From CAIPVR01 sp049316905 (GTDB lineage Bacteria; Actinomycetota; Acidimicrobiia; Acidimicrobiales; Microtrichaceae), in the NCBI GenBank assembly GCA_049316905.1, contig JBMOJH010000014.1, forward strand, positions 1 to 46,961: a DNA stretch of 46,961 nt, in the 5' to 3' direction. The translations under genes were made by a program, and so were the position numbers. The notes under the pieces were generated by a model, which was not told the origin of the DNA, ran no database searches, and saw only the letters and a program-made list of their open reading frames with translations. Shown piece by piece: positions 39,189 through 46,961 of the stretch (its first letter is position 1; each line of letters opens with the position of its first letter).

Positions 39189-39963
39189 GAAGGGGATGGA
39201 CGGAACCCGAGAGGCCGGCGGCACCCCGGCGGGCACCTCCCGGTCGACGGACCTGGTGATCATCCCGGCGTTCAACGAGGCCGCAACGCTCCCCGCGGTG
39301 CTGGCCGACCTTCGGCGGACCCTGCCCGAGGTCGACGTGGTGGTGATCGACGACGGCTCCTCCGACGCCACCGCCACCGCGGCCTCCTCGGTGCACGGCG
39401 TGACCGTCCTGCAGCTCCCCTTCAACCTCGGCATCGGCGGCGCGCTGCGCACCGGGTTCCGCTACGCAGTGGCCGAGGGCTACCAGCGCGGCGTGCAACT
39501 CGACGCCGACGGCCAGCACGACCCCACGCTGGTCCCGGGACTGCTCGCCGCACTCGACGGCGCCGACCTCGTCATCGGCACCCGCTTCGGCGACGGCGCC
39601 GTGACCTACGACGTGGGCCACACCCGCCGCGGTGCGATGCGGGTGCTGCAGTTCGCGCTCCGGCTGCTGTCCGGCCGGCAGTTCACCGACACGAGCTCCG
39701 GCTTCCGGGCCTTCAACCGGCCGGTACTCGAGTACTTCGCCCGGAGCTACCCGTCGGAGTACATGGAGTCCGTCGAGGTGCTCCTCGCCGCCAGCTACGA
39801 GGGGTTCCGGATCGCCGAGGTGCCCGTGCAGATGCACGAGCGGGCCGGCGGCCAGCCGTCGGCGCACCGCTTCCGGCTCGTCTACCACTACGTCCGGGTC
39901 CTGCTGACGCTGGTCCTGCGGGCGAGCCGGCGCCGTCCCGACCCCGTGGGGGCCACCACGTGA
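39187..39963 (+). CDS. GT2 family glycosyltransferase
   Basis: A 258-residue cytosolic GT2 enzyme. VIIPAFNEAATLPAVL (25-40), VVVIDDGSSD (51-60, nucleotide binding), NLGIGGALRTGF (80-91) and QLDADGQHDP (104-113, metal-binding DxD) are all intact, as is TDTSSGFRAFNRPVL. It is typical of polyprenyl-phosphate sugar synthases. It is coupled to a DUF2304 gene, a known partner arrangement. Two starts are possible: ATG at 39187, inside the apparent -10 box, or ATG at 39196, which would be leaderless and is at least as likely. Confidence 0.88.
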   Translation: MKGMDGTREAGGTPAGTSRSTDLVIIPAFNEAATLPAVLADLRRTLPEVDVVVIDDGSSDATATAASSVHGVTVLQLPFNLGIGGALRTGFRYAVAEGYQRGVQLDADGQHDPTLVPGLLAALDGADLVIGTRFGDGAVTYDVGHTRRGAMRVLQFALRLLSGRQFTDTSSGFRAFNRPVLEYFARSYPSEYMESVEVLLAASYEGFRIAEVPVQMHERAGGQPSAHRFRLVYHYVRVLLTLVLRASRRRPDPVGATT

Positions 39964-40424
39964 CCGGGCCGTCGGACAGCTTCGGGGCGATGACGCTGCG
40001 GGCCCACGTGTTCGTGGCGGTCGCGGCCCTCCTGGTCCTCGTGTTCATCATCCGCCTGGTGCGCCGCCACGGGCTGCGCACCAAGTACTCGCTGCTCTGG
40101 ATCACCGTGGGTGTGGCGCTCCTGGCCCTCGCGCTGTTCCCGAAGCTCCTGAACGTCGCGTCGGAACTGCTCGGGATCTACTACCCGCCGGCCACCCTGT
40201 TGCTCTTCGCCGTGGGGTTCCTGTTCCTGGTGGTCGTCCACTTCTCGTGGGAGCAGTCGCGTTCGGAGGAGCGCATCCGGGTGCTCGCCGAGGAGCTGGC
40301 CCTGCTGCGCGAGCGCACCCAGCGTGCCGACGCGGCCTCCTCAGGTCCGGCGGGCCACCACGATCAGCCCGTCGGCGGCGAACGGCCGGCCGAGGCGGCC
40401 GAGCAGACGCTCGGTGGCCAGTAG
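39960..40424 (+). CDS. DUF2304 membrane protein
   Basis: A 154-residue protein with three transmembrane helices (about 12-30, 41-60 and 73-93), separated by RRHGLRTKYSLLWI, and a cytosolic coiled-coil-like end (SEERIRVLAEELALLRERTQ). This is the DUF2304 pattern; these small proteins usually sit next to GT2 enzymes and probably anchor or assist them. The GTG at 39960 overlaps the GT2 stop by 4 bases (GTGA). The last 28 codons overlap the convergent methyltransferase gene and look disordered. Confidence 0.85.
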   Translation: MTGPSDSFGAMTLRAHVFVAVAALLVLVFIIRLVRRHGLRTKYSLLWITVGVALLALALFPKLLNVASELLGIYYPPATLLLFAVGFLFLVVVHFSWEQSRSEERIRVLAEELALLRERTQRADAASSGPAGHHDQPVGGERPAEAAEQTLGGQ

Positions 40425-41084
40425 CACCGCGGCGCCCCGGCCGAGCAGGCGGGCACGGCCGGTCAGGCCGGCCATGTCCTTCACCTTCGGCACGTAGGTG
40501 GCGACCTCCTCCACCACCCAGCCGTGGCGGGCCAGCAGGTTGCTCAGCGTGTACCAGGAGAAGAGGACCACGTGGTCGGGGTGGTTCACCTCGTAGCCGG
40601 CCACCGCGGCCACCGAGTTCAGCAGGCCGCTCGCGTTCGGCGTGGTGAGCACGAGGCGTCCACCCGGTTCGACGAGCGGGCGGAGGCCCGACAGGAACGA
40701 CCCGACGTCGTCGATGTGCTCGATGACCTCGCCCGCGACCACCACCTCGACCGGCTCGATCGGCAGCGATGCGAGCGCGTCGGGATCGCGGCCGTCGGCC
40801 CGGTACGCCTCGTAGCCGTTGGCCCGGGCCCGCTCCACCCCGGCCTCGTCCACGTCGATGCCCACGAGGTGGGTCGCGGCACGGTCCAGGTGGGCGTGGA
40901 TCCACAGGTCGAGGCGCTCGTGCAGCTGCCAGCACCCGGTGTCCACGAAGCCCAGGTGGGCCGCGCGCCGGCCGCGGACGGCCTCCACCAGGAACGGCAC
41001 CCGGTCGACCACCCGCGCCCGGGGCAGTCGGTGGGTCATCTCCTGCTGGGTGATGGCCTCGGGGCCGGTGCTCACGTCGTCCAC
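40341..41084 (-). CDS. Class I SAM-dependent methyltransferase
   Basis: A 247-residue methyltransferase. Motif I is weak (AAHLGFVDTG, 41-50), followed by LVGIDVDEAGVERARANGYE, ADGRDPDALASLP, VVVAGEVIEHIDD and RLVLTTPNASGL, the usual order of a Rossmann SAM domain. The target is probably a glycan or sugar intermediate, judging by the neighbours. The GTG at 41084 has GGAGGA upstream. The gene follows a GT39-like gene with an 11-base gap and is likely in its operon. Its 3' end overlaps DUF2304 by 84 bases on the opposite strand. Confidence 0.85.
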   Translation of the reverse strand: MDDVSTGPEAITQQEMTHRLPRARVVDRVPFLVEAVRGRRAAHLGFVDTGCWQLHERLDLWIHAHLDRAATHLVGIDVDEAGVERARANGYEAYRADGRDPDALASLPIEPVEVVVAGEVIEHIDDVGSFLSGLRPLVEPGGRLVLTTPNASGLLNSVAAVAGYEVNHPDHVVLFSWYTLSNLLARHGWVVEEVATYVPKVKDMAGLTGRARLLGRGAAVLLATERLLGRLGRPFAADGLIVVARRT

Positions 41085-41095
41085 GGGTCCTCCGC

Positions 41096-42541
41096 TCAGG
41101 TCGCCGGTCCGGCCACGGGCTCGGTCCGGTCGGGTTCGGTGTGCGCGTCGTCGGTGCGCTCGGGTTCGGTGCGCTCGGGTTCGGTGCCCTCGGGCGCGTG
41201 CCGCCCGAGCATCCACGTGAACCCGGCCACCACCGTGACCGCGGCGCACACCACGAGGGTGATCTCGGCACCCGCGCGGTAGCGGGTGATGCCGAAGGTC
41301 ATGGCCGCGACCAACGTGGCGAGCACCGGCTGCGCGAGCAGCGGATACACCTTGCGCCGCCGGCGGTGCAGCAACCACAGGCCCACCAGCGCCAGCGGGG
41401 TGAGCACGTAGTAGGACCACAGCGCCTCGCGCACCGTCACGAACCCGGTGCCCGGCGGCCCGCCCGAGCGGCCCTCCACGAACCCGTCGAGACCCAGGCT
41501 CTGGCCGGGCCGGTACAGGTGCCACAGGCGGGCGACCCGGGCCGCCACCACCTTGGGCAGGTCGCCGGCGTTCTCGCGCATGTAGGCGGTGGCCTTCTCG
41601 TTGTACTGGCGGTCCCGCTCGGCCCGGTTGGTCGCCGTGGGCGGGGTGATCTCCGGCGGGAGGAGGCACTTCGTGGAGTAGTACCCGAGGAAGTCGCCCT
41701 GGTAGGTGACGTCGCAGTTCGCCGCGGCGAGGGTCTGGCCGGCGCCGGTGGAGACCGGCACGAACTGCCCGTACCGCGACTGGTTGTACGCGGCCCACGG
41801 CGCGAACGCGATCAGCGGGACGAGCGCGGCCACGGCGAGCTGGCCGATGCGCACCGGCCAGCTCACGGCCCGGCGCCACAGCACCACCGGGAGCACCATC
41901 AGGCCGAACAGCAGCAGCGCCTCCGGCCGGACCATCGCCCCGGCCGTGAGCGCCGCGGACATCAGGACGACCTCACCCCACCGGGGCCGGTCGAGGTAGC
42001 GGTAGCCGGCGATGAGCGCCACCACCGAGGCCAGGATGTAGACGGTCTCGACCATCAGCATCCCGTCGTTGATCCAGAAGTTCGGGTACAGCGCAGCGAA
42101 CCCGGCGGCGACCAGCCCCACCCGGGGACCGGCCAGACGCCGACCGAGGTACGCCACGAGGACGACCGACACCGTGCCGAGCACGCACATGACGAGCCGC
42201 TGGCCCTGGGGCGTGGTGATGCCCATCTTGTCGAGCGCGGCGAGGACCAGCACGAAACCGGGCGGATGGTCCGCCCCCGGGGCCTGCACCCCGTCCTTGA
42301 AGAACGAGAAGGGGTCCAGGAAGCCCCGGCCGTCGGCCACCAGGCGGGCCTGGAAGTGGTACCAGAAGGCGTCGCCGGTCACGAGCTCCACCGACGACTG
42401 CCGGACCAGCACGAACGCGACCCGCACGGCGAGCGCCACGGCGGCGATCCCCGCGAGGGCGACGCGGAAGGTGCGGGCCGTCAGGTCGCCGCCCAGCGGC
42501 GGCGGTGCGGGGTGGAGCTCCGCCGGGTCCGAGGTGGCCAT
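41096..42541 (-). CDS. GT39-like multispanning glycosyltransferase, predicted
   Basis: A 481-residue membrane protein with about eleven helices. The first outer loop has TGDAFWYHFQARLVADGRGF with the likely catalytic Asp near residue 57, then GADHPPGFVLVLAAL, typical of PMT_2/ArnT-like GT-C proteins. Further marks are YPNFWINDGMLMVETVY and RPEALLLFGLMVLP. After the last helix comes a tail of repeated T-E-P-[ED]-R units coded by a 15-bp tandem repeat. ATG at 42541 with TACGCT twelve bases upstream. It is divergent from the AftD-like gene. Confidence 0.8.
   Translation of the reverse strand: MATSDPAELHPAPPPLGGDLTARTFRVALAGIAAVALAVRVAFVLVRQSSVELVTGDAFWYHFQARLVADGRGFLDPFSFFKDGVQAPGADHPPGFVLVLAALDKMGITTPQGQRLVMCVLGTVSVVLVAYLGRRLAGPRVGLVAAGFAALYPNFWINDGMLMVETVYILASVVALIAGYRYLDRPRWGEVVLMSAALTAGAMVRPEALLLFGLMVLPVVLWRRAVSWPVRIGQLAVAALVPLIAFAPWAAYNQSRYGQFVPVSTGAGQTLAAANCDVTYQGDFLGYYSTKCLLPPEITPPTATNRAERDRQYNEKATAYMRENAGDLPKVVAARVARLWHLYRPGQSLGLDGFVEGRSGGPPGTGFVTVREALWSYYVLTPLALVGLWLLHRRRRKVYPLLAQPVLATLVAAMTFGITRYRAGAEITLVVCAAVTVVAGFTWMLGRHAPEGTEPERTEPERTDDAHTEPDRTEPVAGPAT
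41121..41195. repeat. 15-bp tandem repeat coding a TEPER tail
   Basis: Five units of 15 bases; two (41151-41180, tcggtgcgctcgggt) are identical and the flanking ones diverge. It codes the acidic TEPER/TEPDR tail of the GT39-like protein. Confidence 0.85.
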
Positions 42542-42553
42542 GTCGAGGTAGGG

Positions 42554-42559
42554 AGCGTA
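42554..42559 (-). promoter_or_regulatory. -10 candidate of GT39-like gene
   Basis: TACGCT on the minus strand, twelve bases before the ATG at 42541, predicting a leader of only about five bases. Confidence 0.35.
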
Positions 42560-42598
42560 GGCGGTGCCGGGCTGCGCCGCCGTGACCCGGGGCGGGAC

Positions 42599-42604
42599 TA
42601 ACGT
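42599..42604 (+). promoter_or_regulatory. -10 candidate of AftD-like gene
   Basis: TAACGT lies eleven bases before the ATG at 42616, predicting a leader of about four bases; no Shine-Dalgarno is present. Confidence 0.35.
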
Positions 42605-42615
42605 CGCTGCAGCCC

Positions 42616-45600
42616 ATGGGTCCGACCGACGCCCCCCGCCGACTCCGTCGCGTCCCCGCCGGCGCCCTGCTCCTCGTGGCCGTGGCGTACGTGCCGCTGC
42701 TCCTCACGAAGCCCGGCAAGATCGGCGCCGACACCAAGACCTACCTGTACCTCGACCCGGGCCGCCTCCTGTCGCGCGCCCCGTACATGTGGGACCCGAA
42801 CATCGGGCTCGGCACGATCACGCACCAGAACATCGGCTACCTCTGGCCGATGGGGCCGTACTACTGGGTGATGCAGACCCTGGGGGCGCCCGACTGGGTG
42901 GCCCAGCGGCTCTGGCTCGGCTCCATCATCTGCGCGGCCGGCCTCGGCATGCGCTGGATGCTGAAGGAGCTGGACTGGCGCGGGACCGGGGTGACGGTCG
43001 CATCCTTCGCCTACGCGCTCAGCCCCTACCTGCTCGACTACGCGGCACGGATCTCGGTGATCCTGCTCCCCTTCGCCGGCCTGCCGTGGCTGGTGGGCCT
43101 CGCCGCCCGCTCGGTGCGCCGCGGGGGGTGGCGCTCCCCCGCCGCGTTCGCGCTCGTCACCCTGACCGTCGGCGGGGTCAACGCCACCTCCCTGTTGCTC
43201 GTGATGGTGGCGCCCGTGCTGTGGATGGCCCACGCCACGTTCGTGGCGAAGGAGGCCACGTGGCGCCGCACACTCGCCGCCGGGCTGCGGATCAGCGTGC
43301 TCACGCTCGTCACCAGCCTCTGGTGGATGGTGGGCCTGTTGGTGCAGGGCACCTACGGCATCCCCATCCTCCGGTACACCGAGACCTACTTCGTGGTGGC
43401 GAACGCGGCGCTCGCGCCCGAGCTGCTGCGGGGCCTCGGCTACTGGTTCTTCTACGGGCGGGACGCGCTCGGCGCCTGGATCGCGCCCGCGGTGACGATG
43501 GTGCAGAACGTCCCGGCGCTCGCGCTCAGCTACCTGCTGCCGCTCCTCGCGTTCACCGCCGCGCTCCTCTCCCGCTTCCGGCACCGTGGCTACTTCGCCC
43601 TGCTGGTGCTGGTCGGCCTGCTCATGGGCGTGGGCTCCCACCCGTGGGACGCCGCGACGCCCGCCGGGGCGGTGTTCAAGGCGTGGACCCGCACCGACTC
43701 GGGCCTCGCGTTCCGGTCCACCCCGCGCGCGGTGCCGCTCATCGCGCTCGGCCTCGCCGTGATGCTCGGCGCGGGCGTGGCGTCGCTGTCGAGGTGGCGC
43801 CCCGGCTGGCACCTGCCCGTCGCCGCGGCGCTGCTCGCGCTGATCTGCCTGAACCAGGTGGCGCTCTTCCGCGGCCAGATGGTGGACCGCAACCTGCTGC
43901 GCGACAGCGAGGTGCCGGCCTACTGGACCGCCGCGGCCCGGTACCTGGACCAGGGCGACCCCCGCTACCGGGTGGCGGAGGTGCCCGGCTCGGACTTCGC
44001 GTCGTACCGCTGGGGCAACACGGTGGACCCCATCACGCCCGGCCTGATGGACCGCGACTACGTCGCGCGCGAGCTGATCCCGTACGGCACGCCGCCGTCG
44101 GCCAACCTGCTCAACGACGTGGACCTGCCGCTGCAGCAGGGCACCTCGGACCCCTCCACGATCGCACCGCTCGCCCGGCTGATGGGCGTGGGCGACATCG
44201 TGCACCGGGCGGACCTCGCCTACGAGCGGTTCCGCACGCCGCGCCCCCGGATCACCTACGCGGAGCTGCTCGGCGCACCCGGTCTCGGGGCGCCCACCGG
44301 GTTCGGCCCGGCGGCGGAGAACGTGCCCGACCGGCGCCTGCCACTCCAGGACGAGGTGGAGTTCGGCACCCCGAACGACGCGGGCGACCCGCCGCCGGTG
44401 TCGGTCTTCCCGGTGGAGGACCCGCGCCCGATGCTGCGCACCGTGCAGGCCTCCGACCCGGTCGTGCTCGCCGGGAACGGCGCCGGGATCGTGGCGCTCG
44501 CGGCGAGCGGCGGCCTGCAGGTGGACCGGCCGTTGCTGTACGCCGCGAGCCTCGGCACCGATGCGGACCTCCGGCGCCAGACCCTCGAGGAGGGCGGCAC
44601 CTCGCTGGTGGTGACCGACACCAACCGGCGCCAGGCCCGGCGCTGGGGCTCGGTGCGCGAGAACGACGGCGTCACCGAGCAGGCCGGCCAGCGGCCGCTC
44701 GTGACCGACTACTCCGACAACCGCCTCGACGTGTTCCCCGGGGCGGGCGACGACGCCGCGACGGTGGTGGAGCTGCAGGGGCCGGTCGACGCCCGTTCGT
44801 CGGCGTACGGCAACCCCGTGAGCTACACCGCGAGCGACCGGGCCGCGAACGCCGTGGACGGCGACCCGAGCACCGCGTGGCGGGTCGGGGCCTTCCAGGA
44901 CGTGCAGGGCGAGTTCCTCGAACTGCGGTTCGCGGAGCCCGTCACCACCGACCGGCTGACGCTCCTGCAGTCCCAGCGCCTCGGCAACCGTTGGATCACC
45001 GAGGCGGACCTCACCTTCGGCACCGGGTCGATCGACCCCGACCGCGACCCGACCGTGCGCGAACGGCTGACCGACGCGTCCCGCACCCCGCCCGGCCAGG
45101 AGCTGCGCTTCCCGACCCGCACCTTCGACCGGCTCCGCATCACCGTCACCGGGACCAACCTCGAGGGCCTGGCCCGGTGGACCGGCATCTCCGACGTCGG
45201 CATCGCCGAGGTGACGGTGCCCGGCGTGGGCCCCTCCACCGAGGTGGTCCGCCCGCCGGTCGACCTGCTGCGCGCCGCCGGTGACGCCTCGGTCGACCGG
45301 CCGCTCAGCTACGTGTTCACGCGGCGGGCCGCGAACCCCTCGGAGGTGGTGGTCGAGGACGAGGAGCGCCGCCTGCTGCGCTGGGTCCAGGGCCCCGTGG
45401 CCCGGGCGTTCACCCCGTTCGGCAAGGTCCGCCTGAGCGCGGCGGTGCCCGGTGAGGTCACCGACCGCCTCATCGGCCAGCCGTCCGCCGAGCAGGGCGG
45501 CCTCACCGCCACCGCGGACGCCACCCTCGCCGGCGACCTGCGCTCGCGACCGAGCGTGGCGGTGGACGGCGACCCCGCGACCGCGTGGCAGACCCCGGTG

Positions 45601-46961
45601 AACGGCGTGGTGGGCAACTGGATCGAGGTCCGCTACCCCGGACCGGTCACCGTGGACCGCCTCCCGATCACGCTCGTCACCGACGGGCGCCACAGCGTGC
45701 CGACCCGGCTCCGCATGGTGGTCGACGGCCGGGACGGCCCGGTCCTCGACCTCGGGCGCCCGGATCTGGGCCGCGGCCGCGAGCGCGGCGCCACCACCAC
45801 CGTCGACGCCGACACCGGCGGGGCCACCGGCACCACCTTCCGGTTCGTGATCGACGCCGCGGAGGAGGTGCCCTCCACCGACTGGTTCGGCGGGGCGCGC
45901 ACCGTGACCCCCGCCGGGATCGCCGAGCTCGGCCTGCCCACCCTCGCCCAGCCCGCCCCCGGCACGCCGTTCCCGTCGGGGTGCCGCACCGACCTGCTGA
46001 CTCTCGGCGACCGGCCGGTGCCGGTGCGGGCGGTCGGAACCGTCGGCGAGGCGCTGGCCCGCCAGCCGCTGCGCTTCGAGGCGTGCGAAGGACCGGTGGA
46101 CCTGCCCGCCGGGCGCACCCTGCTCTCCACCGTTGCCGGCCGGCTCACCGGCCTCGACGTCGACCTCGTGACCCTCGCCTCCGCCTCGGGCGGGGGCGCC
46201 GGTGTCGACACCCTCGCCACCCCACCCGGGCCGGGGCCGACCCCGCCCGCGACCCGAACGGAACGGACCGGGCGCCTGGACTACACCGCGACGGTCGAGG
46301 CCGCCCGATCCCCGTACTGGGTGGTCCTGGGCCAGAGCCTCTCGCCGGGCTGGACCGCGAAGGCCGGCGACGTGGACCTCGGGCCGCCCGTCCTGGTGAA
46401 CGGCTTCGCCAACGGCTGGCGGGTGGACCCGGCGAAGGTCGGCGCCGACGCCACGATCACCCTCGAGTGGACCCCGCAGCGGACCGTCTGGATCGCGTTG
46501 TGGGCGTCGCTCGCCGGGGTGCTGCTGTGCGTGGGCCTCTGCATCCGCCCGATGCGGTTCCTCGCCGGCTCCCGCGTGGACGCGGCGCGCATCTCCGCCA
46601 TGGACGTGGCCGGTACGGGACCGTTCGCCGTCGACGGCGCCGCGCTCCGGTCCGGCCCCGCGGTGCTCGCCGGCCTCGCGGTCGCGCTTGCCGGTTGGGT
46701 GTTCCTCGGACCGTGGGCCGGGCTCGCCGCCGGGCTCGTCGCGGTCGCGGCGCTCGGCCTACGGCGGGGTCAGGTCGTGCTCCGGGCGGCGTGTCTCGGC
46801 GTGCTCGGCCTGTCGTTCGCCTTCATCGTCGCCAAGCAGGCGCGCAACGGCTTCGCGGTCGACTTCGACTGGATGAACAAGTTCGAGCTGACCCACGCCC
46901 CCGTGCTGTTCGCCACGGCGCTCCTGGCGCTCGACCCGCTCGTCGAGGTGCTGCGCCGCCG
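42616..46961 (+). CDS. AftD-like arabinofuranosyltransferase (DUF3367), partial
   Basis: At least 1448 residues; the 3' end is beyond the window. The N-terminal part (about 1-430) is a GT-C membrane domain starting GKIGADTKTYLYLDPGRLL, with WDPNIGLGTITHQNIGYLWP and YALSPYLLDYAARIS, which I match to the DUF3367 alpha-(1->3)-arabinofuranosyltransferase family (mycobacterial AftD). A large outer part contains two discoidin/F5-8C-like modules, each marked by NAVDGDPSTAW (about 750) or VAVDGDPATAW (about 982). A membrane segment near 1295 and more helices close the visible part. AftD extends arabinan using decaprenyl-phosphate-arabinose in mycobacteria; here the polymer is unknown. ATG at 42616. 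Confidence 0.85.
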   Translation, partial: MGPTDAPRRLRRVPAGALLLVAVAYVPLLLTKPGKIGADTKTYLYLDPGRLLSRAPYMWDPNIGLGTITHQNIGYLWPMGPYYWVMQTLGAPDWVAQRLWLGSIICAAGLGMRWMLKELDWRGTGVTVASFAYALSPYLLDYAARISVILLPFAGLPWLVGLAARSVRRGGWRSPAAFALVTLTVGGVNATSLLLVMVAPVLWMAHATFVAKEATWRRTLAAGLRISVLTLVTSLWWMVGLLVQGTYGIPILRYTETYFVVANAALAPELLRGLGYWFFYGRDALGAWIAPAVTMVQNVPALALSYLLPLLAFTAALLSRFRHRGYFALLVLVGLLMGVGSHPWDAATPAGAVFKAWTRTDSGLAFRSTPRAVPLIALGLAVMLGAGVASLSRWRPGWHLPVAAALLALICLNQVALFRGQMVDRNLLRDSEVPAYWTAAARYLDQGDPRYRVAEVPGSDFASYRWGNTVDPITPGLMDRDYVARELIPYGTPPSANLLNDVDLPLQQGTSDPSTIAPLARLMGVGDIVHRADLAYERFRTPRPRITYAELLGAPGLGAPTGFGPAAENVPDRRLPLQDEVEFGTPNDAGDPPPVSVFPVEDPRPMLRTVQASDPVVLAGNGAGIVALAASGGLQVDRPLLYAASLGTDADLRRQTLEEGGTSLVVTDTNRRQARRWGSVRENDGVTEQAGQRPLVTDYSDNRLDVFPGAGDDAATVVELQGPVDARSSAYGNPVSYTASDRAANAVDGDPSTAWRVGAFQDVQGEFLELRFAEPVTTDRLTLLQSQRLGNRWITEADLTFGTGSIDPDRDPTVRERLTDASRTPPGQELRFPTRTFDRLRITVTGTNLEGLARWTGISDVGIAEVTVPGVGPSTEVVRPPVDLLRAAGDASVDRPLSYVFTRRAANPSEVVVEDEERRLLRWVQGPVARAFTPFGKVRLSAAVPGEVTDRLIGQPSAEQGGLTATADATLAGDLRSRPSVAVDGDPATAWQTPVNGVVGNWIEVRYPGPVTVDRLPITLVTDGRHSVPTRLRMVVDGRDGPVLDLGRPDLGRGRERGATTTVDADTGGATGTTFRFVIDAAEEVPSTDWFGGARTVTPAGIAELGLPTLAQPAPGTPFPSGCRTDLLTLGDRPVPVRAVGTVGEALARQPLRFEACEGPVDLPAGRTLLSTVAGRLTGLDVDLVTLASASGGGAGVDTLATPPGPGPTPPATRTERTGRLDYTATVEAARSPYWVVLGQSLSPGWTAKAGDVDLGPPVLVNGFANGWRVDPAKVGADATITLEWTPQRTVWIALWASLAGVLLCVGLCIRPMRFLAGSRVDAARISAMDVAGTGPFAVDGAALRSGPAVLAGLAVALAGWVFLGPWAGLAAGLVAVAALGLRRGQVVLRAACLGVLGLSFAFIVAKQARNGFAVDFDWMNKFELTHAPVLFATALLALDPLVEVLRR

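Noticed and set aside
42598..45693. A 1031-codon open frame on the minus strand opposite the AftD-like gene
   Set aside because: It is compositionally an antisense shadow; the plus strand carries clear transmembrane helices and discoidin motifs.
23594..46961. Horizontally acquired genomic island with integrase or tRNA boundary
   Set aside because: I see no integrase, tRNA, direct repeat or change of base composition at its borders.

Overview
The window is high-GC DNA from an actinobacterium. Supporting this are the pervasive G/C third codon positions, frequent GTG starts, TANNNT-type -10 boxes directly in front of leaderless starts, a DUF3151 gene, and an AftD-like (DUF3367) arabinofuranosyltransferase homologue at the right edge. 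The mix of envelope and fatty-acyl-CoA genes would fit Acidimicrobiia or a relative, but that class placement is only a guess. I see no tRNA, rRNA, CRISPR array, prophage or insertion sequence. Coding density is very high and no gene-free stretch exceeds about 165 bases.

Layout. (1) 1-9.3 kb is mostly minus strand: a MobA-like nucleotidyltransferase cut by the window edge inside a perfect 18-bp tandem repeat, a PLP-dependent decarboxylase-like enzyme, DUF3151, a patatin, an alpha/beta hydrolase, a pyruvate kinase with an altered K+ site, an acyl-CoA dehydrogenase behind a TetR-type palindrome, a conserved unknown, a helix-turn-helix/WCX regulator without its WYL core, a flavin reductase and a SirB1-type protein. 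(2) 9.3-17.7 kb is plus strand: an acyl-CoA synthetase coupled to a glycerophosphodiester phosphodiesterase, then a complete five-gene peptide-type ABC importer behind a near-consensus promoter, with a strong hairpin between the binding-protein and permease genes. (3) 17.7-21.9 kb holds two mirror-image divergent operons. Each pairs a CoA-lipid enzyme (crotonase or acyl-CoA synthetase) with a translationally coupled HhH alkyl-base DNA glycosylase. (4) 21.9-23.5 kb has a zinc-ribbon protein, an alpha/beta hydrolase and a small orphan.

(5) 23.6-47 kb is a cell-envelope glycan island: a UDP-galactopyranose-mutase-like flavoprotein, three membrane acyltransferases (one with a tandem SGNH tail whose first copy has lost its catalytic residues, one with a single SGNH tail, one with none), a polyprenol-phosphate-mannose-synthase-like GT2, a GT2-methyltransferase fusion, a GT2/DUF2304 pair, another methyltransferase, several GT-C-type multispanning proteins and the AftD-like protein with two discoidin-like domains. 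Together they look like a route that charges polyprenyl-phosphate with sugars, transfers those sugars outside the membrane and decorates the glycan with acyl groups. The chemistry of the product is not readable from sequence.

The most useful regulatory observation is that ten genes in different parts of the window have TANNNT ending 6-8 bases before the start codon and mostly no Shine-Dalgarno. This marks leaderless transcription units and helps fix many starts.
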